From the NCBI GenBank assembly GCA_963556495.2, contig OY747712.1, positions 14,667,235-14,731,234 of the forward strand: a DNA stretch of 64,000 nt. The letters are read 5' to 3'. The stretch is from Valencia hispanica (taxonomy: Eukaryota; Chordata; Actinopteri; Cyprinodontiformes; Valenciidae). The notes beneath the pieces are model-generated. The model was not told the origin of the DNA, did not search any database, and saw nothing but the letters and a program-made list of their open reading frames with translations. Of the stretch, positions 12,949-24,500 are shown one piece after another (position 1 is the first letter of the stretch; every line of letters starts with the position of its first letter). The position numbers and the translations under genes are program-made.

Positions 12949-13917
12949 TGTCAAATGATTAAAAATTGTAATCTAATTAATCACAGGGTAGCTTTGAATT
13001 AGTCATGATTAATTAAATTGCTAAATTTGACTGAAAAACTGCAATTTTCGGTGTAAATACAGGACAATACCGGTAGCTGTTGCTCTATTTTTAAAGGAAA
13101 TACAGGAGAGATGTATGAAAGTTTTGTTTTAAAATCCACAATCACATTTACACGTGGCTCTTTTAACCTATTTATCTGTTAGCCAGTTGCTAAGGCAAAC
13201 GAACTGCTTAACATTTTCTGAATGTAAAGCTGACTATTTATTAATATCAGACAACCCTGAGCATCCTCTTCAAGGGACAATATACTTCAGTCAGAGGCTT
13301 CAGTTTCGCTGCAACACGGACTGCTACAGGAGATCCTTCAGGATCTACGGCAACTCCTTGAAGAATTAAATAGCATGAGCTACAAAAACACTTATTTTCC
13401 CTCTGGGATCAATAAAGCATTTTTGAATTGTATTCTTCTGAACAATATAGGAATTATTAGTTTATCAACATGAATGCAAATGGTGTGGAACCGAACCTTT
13501 ACATTACTCCAGTTCCTACTTTTGTGGTTATCTTGCAGCTGCAGTGTTGGTTAGCCACGTTAGCTTGTTTGTTAGTCAAAGCTTACCTGATGGGAAGTGA
13601 CTGGTGCAGATTGTTGCATTTTTAATCATCTGCTCTTTCCAATCACTTCTTCTGATAGTTTACGACACCTGATCACATCTCTTTCTGCAGATTAAATGCG
13701 CAGTAGAGCAGGGAGTGACATAGACCGATAATCCATCTATCTGGTCTGGGACAGAGAAAAGATGTTCACATGGAACCGTGAATGCAGTTCGGGTCTGCCA
13801 TGCTGTTTACGTGAGGAGCACTGAACACAGCGCCGGTTGAATTGTAGAAGTTATCCTGTGAATACGTTAAAAAAAGAATCGCATTAATTCTACCAATTAA
13901 TCGACCCGACAGCCCTA
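12949..13917. mobile_element. MITE-like element with GGGCTGTCA ends
   Basis: GGGCTGTCAAATGATTAAAA on the left and TTAATCGACCCGACAGCCCT on the right form imperfect inverted ends over about 970 bp. The Rex1-like fragment lies inside. No clear target duplication was found, so the class is uncertain (hAT-like suspected). Confidence 0.5.
13150..13435 (+). mobile_element. Rex1/CR1-like LINE 3' fragment
   Basis: The frame has NPEHPLQGTIYFSQRLQFRC, then TDCYRRSFRIYGNSLKN, followed by TTCCCTCTGGGATCAATAAA, the typical 3' end of Rex1-type fish LINEs. It is nested in the repeat at 12949-13917. The family name is inferred from the terminal motif. Confidence 0.55.
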
Positions 13918-15089
13918 GTTTTTTGTTTTGTTTTTCAAATCATGCCACAAAATCACAATTGGATCTTGGTCTGGACTTTGACTTGGCCATTGTAGCATCT
14001 TAAGATAAGAGCACGACTTCAACCAATAAAATTAATTCAAAAACATGCTAATCTTCTTGTAGCGACAATCAGATTGGAATAAAAGCAAATAAAACCAAAA
14101 TTACAGCAGAATGTGAAAAGTTTCAGTGCTCCTAGATGTTTAAAGCCTGACAGAAGTTTGAAATGCACTTTTCAAAAGTATTATCTGTGCAAAATATTTT
14201 TGGCTGTCACAAATGAACGGAAGAGCTGCGGTTGACACAGCGTTGATGCAGCAGCGTGCCTGACATAAAACAGAAGGTGGAGGCAAAGAGGGAGGCGGCA
14301 TGCCACAGCCAGAATGTGCTGCAGGTGGCTGGGATGCACGGTTCCAGCAGGTCGGTAGATCTAACACCGGGCCTTGTTCACCACATAGATCTAATAGGAC
14401 TAATTTAGGGAATCTATACCCCCCCCCCCCCCCATCCAGATGCTGCCAGTGGCATGATCTGCTATAAGCGCCAGCTCATCCGTTGTGCATCATTATACAG
14501 GAGTGTCACTGCAGTATTTGTATTTGCACTTCACACAATTAATGCGCCAATAAGAGCATTTGCTATGTAATCTGAAGATTTAAATATGAACATATTGTGA
14601 TATAATTCTTAAATGCAATTATTAGTGTGAATGCCTACAGCATTCACACTCTTGAGATCCTGTTTCTCTTTATTCTTCCGTCTTATAGTTGCTTCCGTAC
14701 ATTTTTTTGAACTTTAACTGCTTCTGCATACTTTGTGCTATTTTAACCATTCAACTTTTCAATTATTCTGCTCTTTCCGGGTATATCCTTTGGTATTCAT
14801 AACCTTTATACTTTTTATGATATTCAACTTTTTATGCGTTTTTTGCTCCCATTGAAATGAATGTAAAACCTCAAATTCAGCTAAATTTCGCCTGTTTTGC
14901 AAAACTAACTACTTCCACATACTTCCACTTAGAAAAGAGAATTACTATACATTATGGCCTCCCCTGTAAAACTGACGTTTCAGGGTTATTGTAAGATTTC
15001 TCAAACAAATTGTAGATTTAATAGAAATCAGTTCACCAGGACCTTTGATTACTCTGCAAAATATGATGATCAATACAGTCTCATAGGTA

Positions 15090-16440
15090 CTAGGCAGGCA
15101 ACAGCGGCCATTTTACTGTTTCAACACCTGGAAAACAGTGATTACTTTTTAAGGGCAGTTACACAGACTTGTATGTTTAGGTGATTGTAGGCATTATAAA
15201 TGGAGTAAGATATTGTTAGCTAACTTGCTATTGTTATCCATTATACTAACAGTAGCATTTAAGCTAACATTAGCATTTTAGCTAATTTTGACTTAATAGC
15301 TAAAGTTAACATACAGAATGGATTGAGATACAGTTAACACGTTAGTGTTTGCCAACATGCTATCTGTGGCATTTTAGCTAACATTAGCATTTTAGCTAAT
15401 TTTAGCTATCATTTGGTTTTTGGGTTGATTGTAACATACTGAATGGTTTGAATTATTGTTAACGAATATGTCCATGTTTGCCAACATAATACCAATAGCT
15501 TTTTTACTAACCATTGCAATTTAGCTCATTCAAGCTAACAATGGGATTTTAGATAATCCTTTCAGTATGTTAAAATATTCTAAATAATTAAATGATTAAA
15601 TTTATGGTAACGAACATGATACTGTTTGCCAACATGCTACCACTAGCATTTAAGCTAACACTAGTATATCAGTTAGTATCAAAATTTAAGCTAATTCAGC
15701 TAATTTTAGCTAACACTTCCCTTTAAGCATATTTATTATACTGATTGGATTGAATTATTGTTAACCAACATGTTTGTGTTTGGCAACATGCTACCACTAG
15801 CATTTTAGCTAACATTAGCATGTTAGCTAATTTTCAATAATTTTGGTGTTATAGGTTGTTGTCAATTTACTGAATATAATAAGTCTTCTTTTAACCAACA
15901 TAGTGGTTTCCCAGCATGCTACTACTAGCGTTTTGGGTAATTTTTGGAATTGAGCTGATAAGTCTTCTTTTAACCAACATAGTTGTCTTTCCCAACATGC
16001 TACTACTAGCGTTTTGGGTAATAATTGGAATTTAGCTGATTTTAGGTAACACTGGCATTTTAGCTAATTGTGAGTTTTTCTATGCGGCAGAGTTGGTAAC
16101 TACTTTTCTTTTTTCTGCTGATTCTGTGCATTACACTTCAGCAAGTCTTCTACAGTTGTCTTCAAATACTTCAGGTACTAGGCAGGCAACAGTGGCCATT
16201 TTACTGTTCCAACACCTGGAAAACAGTGATTACTTTTAAATGGCAGTTACACAGACTTGTGTGTTTAGGCAATCTTAGGCGTTATAAATGAAGTAAGATA
16301 TTGTTAGCTAACTTACTATTGCTATCCATGATACTAACACTAGCATTTAAGCTAACAGTAGCATTTTAGCTAATTTTGACTTAATAGCTAAAGTTAACCT
16401 ACTGAATGGATTGAGATACAGTTAACCAACATGTTAGTGT
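15090..16440 (+). repeat. Long internal duplication in the TTAGCTAAC-rich repeat
   Basis: A block starting ACTAGGCAGGCAACAGCGGC near 15090 recurs near 16171 with about 90% identity by eye for over 200 bp. Both copies run through the ACACCTGGAAAACAGTGATT block and GTTAGCTAACTT. Likewise the segment GCTTCCGTACATTTTT... at 14692 recurs at 18110. This suggests the element grew by unequal exchange or rolling-circle copying. Confidence 0.7.
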
Positions 16441-16729
16441 TTGACAACAGGCTATCTGTGGCTTTTTAGCTAACATTAGCATTTTAGCTAACATTAGCGT
16501 TTTAGGTAATTGTGACTTAATAGCTAAAGTTATCGTACTGAATGGATTAAGACAAAGTTAACAACATGTTAGTGTTTGCCAACATATCTGTGGCATTTTA
16601 GCTAACATTATCATTTTAGCTAACATCTGTATTTTAGCTAATTTTAGCTATCATTTGGTTTTTTGGTTGATTTTAACAAACTGAATGGGTTGTTATTGTT
16701 AACCAATATGTTCATGTATGCCAACATGC

Positions 16730-17535
16730 TAGGGCTGGGCGATATGGCCTAAAAATAAAATCTCCGATTTTTTTCACTCCAAATCCGATTTCCGATTTTA
16801 ATCGATTTTTTTCTTTCTCCCTTTACTCTCTTAAAAAGAAATAACAAATGACAGAATCTATTTTTTTGAAACTCTTATTTTAATATCTCCTTTGGGATTC
16901 TACCTGAATTAAAAGTTGTGTGCAAAGTTGGTAGCACATATCTGGCGTCCAAAGATTTCAGTAGGTAAATAAAGCCAGGCTTTTCCACTTTATCAACAGG
17001 CACTATATCTTTGGCAATATAAATTGTGATGGCATCTGTGACTGGTTTCCACTCGACACCCATCTTATCATAAGGGACACAGTGTGAAAATGATTCCCCT
17101 AGGGTGGCTTGTCTTTTGGCGGTGTTTTGTGAGCTGCTGCTTGCTTGAGCATCTCGTAGAGAGCAGCACTTCTCCCACTCGAGTGCCTCTGTTTCAGGTG
17201 TTGAAACAAATTCGTCGTGCTCCCACCTTTGGTAGCAACAGCCATCAAACAGATTTTGCAGCGTGCTGTTTGTTGCTCCGAGCCTGAAGTCGCAAAACCG
17301 AACCAGTTCCATATATTTGAAGAAACTGTCCCTTTTTTGGGAACAAGCTCCTCTTTGCTAGTTACCATTTTGACGTTTACGCGTTGCGAGAGACGGACTG
17401 GCTGACCTTGCTTCAAACTACGGAAGCCCAAGAGAGCGGTGGGGGGTGTAGTAAATCTCGATTTTCCCCAAAAGTAAATCTTCTTAAGCTGAAAATTTGA
17501 ATTAATCGATCAAATCGATTTATCGCCCAGCCCTA
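16730..17535 (-). mobile_element. hAT element, family B, with degraded BED-finger transposase
   Basis: TAGGGCTGGGCGATA inverted ends are flanked by CAACATGC (16722-16729) and CAACATAC (17536-17543), an 8-bp duplication with one mismatch. The minus strand carries a transposase start: W/F aromatic pair, CKIC, then HLKQRH, a BED zinc finger. A frameshift near 17100-17130 leads into the second frame at 16875-17312, which has PYDKMGVEWKPVTDAITIYI and RYVLPT as in ZBED1-type hAT transposases. The catalytic and dimerisation regions are absent, so the copy is non-autonomous. It is inserted in the Helentron-like repeat. Confidence 0.85.
16875..17431 (-). pseudogene. ZBED/hAT transposase N-terminal remnant (frameshifted)
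   Basis: Two overlapping minus-strand frames (17099-17431 and 16875-17312) together encode the BED finger and the region after it. They need one frameshift to join and stop after RIPKEILK, before any catalytic residues. The product would at most bind DNA. Confidence 0.75.
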
Positions 17536-18271
17536 CAACATACTACCAATATTTTTTTTACTAACCATAGCAATTTAACTCTTTCAATCTAAAAATGGAA
17601 TTTTAGCTAATTTTGACTTAACAACCAAAATTAACATAATGAATGGATTGAGTTAATGTTAACCAACATATTGGTACTTACCAACATGCTATCTCTAGCA
17701 TTTAAGCTAAAAATAACATTTAAGCTAACATTAGCATTTCAGCTAATGTTAACTAATATTTGCATTTGAGGAAGATTATAACACACTGAAAGGATTAAAT
17801 TCATGGTAACGATTAGGTTAGTGTTTGCCAACATACAACCACTAGTATCTAAGCTAACACTAGTATTACAGTTGGTATAAAAATGTAAGCTAATTTTGAC
17901 CTAACAGCTAAGGATACCTTGCTAAATATATTTTGTTAATGTTTAGCGCCATGTTAGTGTTTGCTATGTTACTACCACTAGCATTTTAGCTAACATTTGC
18001 ATTTCAGCTAATTTTAGCTAACACTTATCCTTAAGGTTATTTATATTGTACTGAATGGATTGAATTATTGTTAACCAACATGGTTGTGTTTGGCAACATG
18101 CTACCATACGCTTCCGTACTTTTTTTTTAACTTCAACTACTTCTGCATACTTTGTGCTATTTTAACCATGAATCTTTTCAACTATTCTGCTCTTTCTGCT
18201 TTTTCCGGGTATATCTTTTGGTATTCATAACCTTTATACTTTTCATAATATTCAACTTCTTATTTTGGCTT

Positions 18272-19860
18272 CCAATCTGGAAGCAGGGTTTGGGGACTTG
18301 GGGTCGGGCTCTCCAATCTCTGGTGCCGAGGTCACCGAGGTCGTTAAAAAGCTCCTCGGTGGCAAGGCTCCGGGGGTGGATGAGATTCGACCGGAGTTCC
18401 TCAAGGCTCTGGATGTTGTGGGGCTGTGTTGGTTAACGCGGCTCTGCAATATTGCGTGGACATCGGGGGCAGTTCCCTTGGATTGGCAGACCGGGGTGGT
18501 GGTCCCCCTGTTTAAAAAGGGGGACCACAGGGTGTGTTCCAACTACAGGGGGATCACACTTCTGAGCCTCCCTGGTAAGGTCTATTCAGGGGTTCTGGAG
18601 AGGAGGGTCCGACGGATAGTCGAACCTCGGATCCAGGAGGAACAATGCGGTTTTCGTCCTGGCCGTGGAACACTGGACCAGCTCTACACCCTCAGCAGGG
18701 TCCTGGAGGGTGCGTGGGAGTTCGCCCAACCGGTCTACATGTGTTTTGTGGACTTGGAGAAGGCGTTCGACCGTGTCCCTCGGGGGGCCCTGTGGGGGGT
18801 GCTCCGGGAGTATGGGGTACCGGGCCCCTTGATACGGGCTGTTAGGTCCCTGTACGACCGGTGCCAGAGTTTGGTTCGCATTGCCGGCAGTAAGTCGGGC
18901 TTGTTTCCGGTGAGAGTTGGACTCCGCCAAGGTTGCCCTTTGTCACCGATCCTGTTCCTAACTTTTATGGACAGGATTTCTAGGCGCAGCCAAGGCGTTG
19001 GGGGGATCCGTTTTGGTGGCCTCAGGATCGGGTCTCTGCTTTTTGCAGATGATGTGGTCCTGTTGGCTTCATCGGAGCGTGATCTACAGCTTTCGCTGGA
19101 GCTGTTCGCAGCCGAGTGTGAAGCGGCTGGGATGAGAATCAGCACCTCCAAATCCGAGGCCATGGTCTTGAGCCGGAAAAGGGTGGGGTGCCTCCTCCGG
19201 GTCAGGGATGGGGTCCTTCCCCAAGTGGAGGAGTTTAAGTATCTGGGGGTCTTGTTCACGAATGAGGGAAAAATGGAGCGGGAGATCGATAGACGGATTG
19301 GTGGGGCATCTGCAGTTATGCGGGCGCTCTACCGGTCTGTCGTGGTGAAGAGAGAGCTGAGCCAAAAGGCGAAGCTCTCGATTTACCGGTCGATCTACGT
19401 TCCTACCCTCATCTATGGTCACGAACTCTGGGTGGTGACCGAAAGAACGAGATCACGGATACAAGCGGCTGAAATTAGTTTCCTCCGCAGAGTGTCTGGG
19501 CTCTCCCTTAGAGATAGGGTGAGAAGCTCAGTCATCCGGAGGGGGCTCAGAGTAGAGCCGCTGCTTCTCCACATCGAGAGGAGTCAGTTGAGGTGGCTCG
19601 GGCATCTGGTCAGGATGCCTCCTGGACGCCTCCCTGGTGAGGTGTTTCAGGCACGTCCCACCGGGAGGAGGCCCAGGGGAAGGCCCAGGACACGCTGGAG
19701 GGACTATGTTTCTCGGCTGGCCTGGGAGCGCCTTGGGGTTCCTCCCGAGGAGCTGGAACAAGTGGCTGGGGAGAGGGAAGTCTGGGTCTCTTTGCTTAGG
19801 CTGCTGCCCCCGCGACCCGACCCCGGATAAGCGGAAGAAAATGGATGGATGGATGGATGG
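18272..19860 (+). mobile_element. RTE/Rex3-like LINE, 5'-truncated, with intact RT frame
   Basis: The frame at 18265-19830 (the codons before 18272 belong to the target) encodes most of a reverse transcriptase: NYRGITLLSLPGKVY, QCGFRPGRGTLDQ, DLEKAFDRVPRGALWGVLRE, GLRQGCPLSPILF, the FADD catalytic box in SLLFADDVVLL, then the C-terminal domain ending LLPPRPDPG. A very short 3' UTR and (ATGG)n tail end at 19860. The insertion is flanked by a perfect 10-bp duplication ATTTTGGCTT (18262-18271 and 19861-19870). The endonuclease domain is missing, as expected of 5' truncation. Long, GC-rich and free of stops, it looks young. The Rex3/RTE family call is from the RT motifs and tail. Confidence 0.88.
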
Positions 19861-20053
19861 ATTTTGGCTTATTGTGACAGTTTTTCTATGTGGTACGGTT
19901 GGCAGACTACTTTTCTTTGTTTTTGCTGATTCTGTTTATTACACTTCACCAAGTCCTTTACAGTTGACTTCAAACACTTCAGCCATTTTCTTCAAGTAAA
20001 TTCAGCTTACAGCATTCACACTGCGTTTTCGCAGGAAATGCAACTTTTTCTAG

Positions 20054-21370
20054 TTTTCATACAGATTCTCATTTGAATTTAATAAGATCAGACGGAGGTG
20101 GTATCTGACTGTGGGTTGTGTGTTCATGTGTAAAGCTCTAAAAGTCTGAAAATGTGGTTTAAATTCACAATTTTTGCCATCTCACCGGCTGGGCTGCCAG
20201 TGTCCTTAGTGTCAAAAATGCGTAAGCAAGGTCCTTGGTGTGCTTAAAGTTGTACACATTTTTCCGGCACGTTTTACTTTGAAGAAATCCCAAACATGGT
20301 GTAGAAAGTGACTTGTGTAGTTTTCAGACCTCAGGTTTTTTGCGTAAGCCAGCTTTATAAATAAATGAGACCCCAGAGCCTTTACTGGGCTGTGCTTGAA
20401 GTTCTGGAAGTGTCATTTTTTTATTTTCCACTTTATTTACTCTCACTCTTTAACATGAGTGCTAATTTTTAGACCTAGATTCTTACCTCTATTGCGATAC
20501 CAAAGCCATTCAAATAAACCTTGTAAATTTAATTCATTTTGGAGATTTCATTTTCAAGCGGATCTTTCAAAAAGAGGCCTATGGTTCAAGGGGTTAAACT
20601 TCTCTACAACTTTGTCCCTCCCATACACAGCTGGACTGTTTATTAATGGGGTGATTGGTTGCGTCGGGTTGTATTTAGGGGTGTGAGAGCAGAGGGGGGC
20701 TAAATACAAATACATGTAAAACATTTAATTCGGAAATGTTTTGAAAACGTATTTTGTATTTTCCTTTCATAATTCTTGGTCTATCACATACAATCCCAAT
20801 AAACGTATTAGTAGTTATAATTTGGGGAAAATGTGAGGCGTTTATACTTTTGCGAGGTGCGACACATCGAGCTTTTGTGTCTTTATATGTACTGGGAACC
20901 CTGTTTAATATTGCCATCACTGAATAATATGATCTCTTCTATTTCTTTAATTTCATGCTTTCTCTCAGTTTCTCTTTGTATTTATTTATTTTATAGACCC
21001 TGATCCTAGACGCTGCAGTCTAGCTTCAAGTTAACGGGCCTGATATTCAATAAGCTATTTAATAGGCCGGCTATTTAATTGTGTCGTTTTAATTGAGTTT
21101 CTTTTCTCTCTTTTTTCCTGCTAATCTTTTTAAAGTCTCTTTTGAACCTTGGCAACCAAAGACCGCAAGCCCTTTAGTTCTTTCAGTTAAGACGTGTTTC
21201 TGATAAATGAATTTTTTCCTTTCAGCTGACTTTGTAGAAAATTAAACGTCTCGTGCGATTTCATGTGTCTGCATTTTGTTTCAGTTTTTGTGTCCATTTT
21301 TTAGCAGGCGAGTGTGCTTGGAATTACTAAACCAGTAATCCGTCCGTGTGTGTTGTTCTCTGTCTGTCAG
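20054..21370. other. Sequence before vapa exon 2: nothing recognised
   Basis: AT-rich, no protein-like frame. The last 40 bases form the exon 2 acceptor region, ending CTGTCTGTCAG. Confidence 0.7.
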
Positions 21371-21523
21371 GTCCTTTCACAGACGTAGTCACCGCAAACC
21401 TCAAACTGAAGAACCCCTCGGATAGAAGAGTATGTTTCAAAGTGAAGACGACAGCGCCTCGCAGGTACTGCGTACGGCCCAACAGCGGTGTCATCGACCC
21501 GGGTGCAACTGTCAACATCTCGG
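21371..21523 (+). CDS. vapa: vapa exon 2 (MSP domain, first half)
   Basis: The exon follows a CAG acceptor and ends before GTAAGG. It enters with two bases of a split glycine codon and leaves with one base of a split valine codon. It reads [20 protein letters not shown] and then the VAP signature through [17 protein letters not shown]. It is the first recognisable vapa exon in the window. Confidence 0.95.
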
Positions 21524-24500
21524 GTAAGGTTTTAAAACATGTTCCCGTCATTGTAGTTCGATTTTGGTTGAATTTTAAAAAGCTGGTTATGGTTAAGAAA
21601 AGCTGTATCTCTGCACAAGCTACACCCTTAGAGCTGGGTATCATTTCAAATTTCAAGAATCGATTTTATTCAGATTTTTCAAAAGTTAGAATCGATTATC
21701 ACGATCCGATCCAATCTGTTCCAATTTGATATTGATATGGATCAGTGCTATTAAAAACGTTGTTTTGAGCTGTTACACATGCTCTGGCACGTTCTTCTTA
21801 TGCAGAAAGAGCAATTCTGAGGTCCAGTACATCAATAATTTTACCTGAAATAGATCTGTAAGTTCAATAAATGATTTATACTACCTATTTGAAATTTTGC
21901 ACTCACAGCATGTCCGCACTGAACGCCTTGAAATTAGCTGTGTCTCTTTAAGAGTCTTGGACACGCCCCCTTCAACACGCCCCCTTCAACGTCATCACAA
22001 CATTCTCCAGTCGCATGGGGACGAAGCATTACAGTTCTGTAGCATCGGTGCGCCGGACTTTTGGAAGACAGGCATATCTTTGGGTTTACTTTGGCAGGAC
22101 ATGGTACAAGCATATGCATTTGATCCCGTCTCTCACCCTGAAAGTGAAATATTGGATGAACCGGAGCGCGTTCAGCGGCTCATTCAAGAGCTACTACTTT
22201 CCACAGGTGCTACCAGATTGGTGCTGATGACGCTCTGCTTTAGTGCTCTGAGAGCGGGGGAGGGAGGGAGGGCTGCGGAGAGACGTGGTCGGTAATCAAA
22301 ATTTAGGGGTGCTGCTGGGAGGTTAGGGCGTTCCTAGGAGGACCCTGGCGTTCAGTGCTCAACATGGCGGCCGCGAGAGTTTATAGATATTACTCAAACA
22401 TACATAAATTAACCTAAGAAACACTTTAGGCATGTTTTTAAGGAGGGAATGGCATAAGAAGGTGATGAAAAGCTTTAAAAAGTGGATTTTACATGCCACC
22501 CCCTGCCTGTAATTCAATGACTCACCACTGGGTGGGGTTACAGTTCACCGGGGGAAACTATTAACCATTTCAGACTTAAGCCTTAAAATGCCCGTTAGGA
22601 GTTCGAATTGATTTTTAGGAATTTTTATAAGAATCAATTCAGAATAAGAAAATCTATCTTTTTTTCTTTTTCTTTTTTTCTTTTAACAGCACTATACACC
22701 CTAGTTGAAGGTCACGTACATTTATATGCCAATATCCTAAACTATTCCTAATTTCTTTTATATTTTTGCTTTAGTGCTGTGTTGGGAAAAAAAATCGTTT
22801 CGGAATCGATTCTTATGAAAATTCTCAAAAATCGATACGGATGTCCCAAAATCGATTCGATCGTTTAACATTGTTTGCCCTTTTTACAGCTAGAAAAGGA
22901 AGGAAAGGTTTAGACGGGCATGTTAAAGGTCCCAATATATGATAAAATGTTACCGTTTGCATTATATAGTATTCATTTTTCTGGAAATATAATTTATATG
23001 CCGGAGTTATTCTTCGAAGTAACACGCTCGGTTTCACTAAACCCCCCCCTTTGAGTGCCGCCTACTTCATGACGTAGCCTTGAGCCCCAGCCTGGCTACA
23101 GCTAAGCAGCATGGGCAACAACAGGCACACCCCCCAAAACTTTGTAAACAATGATGGGGGAGCGTAGTGTGGAGCCTTACCATCTCGACCCGGAGTCCGA
23201 CAGTGAAGTTGAAGTGCACGACGATCACATACCAACATGTTGTAGCTGGTTTGATGCGGGATTCCAGAGAGAAATTCCAGCCATTCCTGGAGATTGGGAT
23301 GTTCTTTTGGAATGTTGAATTAAGTCCTGTTATTCTTGCAGCCAAATGCGCAGTTTCGCCGAGTCATTTTAGAAAGTACAATACTATAAAAAAACCTCTG
23401 GGCCAGCAGTACTTTGTACAGAAAAGAAAGACAAAAAGAATATGCAGAGTTAATGGCAGCAAGGCTCCATCAGTGACTCCGTCCAAGAAAAGGGAGACGG
23501 CTAAATACATAAACACTGTGCCAGGTGTATTTTCCATTGGAATGAGAAAGAAAGAGTAAACAGAGGTAATGGCAGTAGCAGCTTTATTAGTAGCTCCGGT
23601 CAGGAAAGAGAGACAACTAAACACAAAAGAACTGGGACAGTTGTACTTTTTGTAAAAAATAAAATAAAAAAATGTGTCTGTGACTCCTTCCAACAAAACA
23701 GAGATGTAGCTGAATACAGAAACACAATGCTGGGTGTACTTTGTGTTGGGAAGGGAAATGGAGATAATAGCAGTAGCAGCTTTATTAGTGACTCCAAGTA
23801 CTGGGCTAGGTGTACTTTCTGTGAAAAAAAAAAAAAAAACGAAGGCTAACTGATAAAATTTGAAGAAATGCCACTTTTGAAAAGTACTTTCATGTTAGAA
23901 TGTAGGTGGAAACTGGCCTTTCCACCAGTTTTACAGTTCAAGGCAAGGCAGCTTTATTTGTATAGCACACTTTCAACAACAAGGCAATTCAAGGTGCTTT
24001 ACATCATTAGGGGATAAAGATAAAAGCATAAAACACAACATTAGAGATTCATAACATATGACACATTAAAACATATGACATTCCAGGTATTATTAGTCAC
24101 TTAATCAAAGGCAGCTCTAAACAGATGGTGTTTTAGCTTTGATATAAAGGAACTCAGGCCAGGTACACACATAGCTGGGTTTAAAAACAAACAAACAAAT
24201 TTTCTCAATATTCTTAGAATTGTTTTTGCTGCCCTAAATCTGCGTTTTTGTGTGGATGACGAGCCAAATCGTAGAAAAAATATCTTCGTCTTGTGAGCTA
24301 CTCGGCTACATGTGGACAAGGCGTCAGTGTTTCAGGAGCTTTGCAGTTTTCTGGAAGTTTGTCTGAAAAAAGAGGAGCATAGAAACTGAAAGCTGCTTCT
24401 CCATGTTTGGTTCTAATTCTAGTTAAGCTGTAACTAGTTATATTTCAGTGGGTAAACACAGTATTTACCTAATTATGAATTCAATTGAATCATTTGGTAG

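Larger units (their letters stand above)
11033..14623. other. Probable vapa intron 1: LINE scraps only
   Basis: Apart from the two Rex1-like fragments and the MITE at 12949-13917, this is AT-rich sequence without conserved frames. A poly-C tract is at 14400-14414. Confidence 0.6.
14624..20053 (+). mobile_element. Helitron2/Helentron-like element, non-autonomous, with two later insertions
   Basis: The left end is AGTGTGAATGC, which pairs with GCATTCACACT at 14640-14650. The same GCATTCACACT recurs at 20012-20022 near the right end, followed at once by a hairpin CTGCG-TTTT-CGCAG (20021-20034) and a terminus CTAG (20050-20053). T bases flank both ends. An inverted 5' end located upstream of a 3' hairpin is the asymmetric arrangement described for Helentrons. 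Without the insertions at 16730-17535 and 18272-19860 it is about 3.0 kb. The interior is a degenerate minisatellite rich in TTAGCTAACATTAGCATT, plus long duplications. No Rep/helicase frame is seen. It could instead be an unclassified complex repeat. Confidence 0.55.

Noticed and set aside
14700..18100. Regularly spaced TTAGCTAAC motifs, which could suggest a CRISPR-like or satellite array.
   Set aside because: Spacing and sequence are irregular and the host is a vertebrate; it is an interior minisatellite of a dispersed element.
18586..19761. Minus-strand frames of 77-174 codons opposite the RT frame.
   Set aside because: They are antisense shadows of the RTE reverse transcriptase.
21897..22295. 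A 132-codon frame in vapa intron 2.
   Set aside because: It lies within an AATCGATT-flanked repeat and has no recognisable domain.
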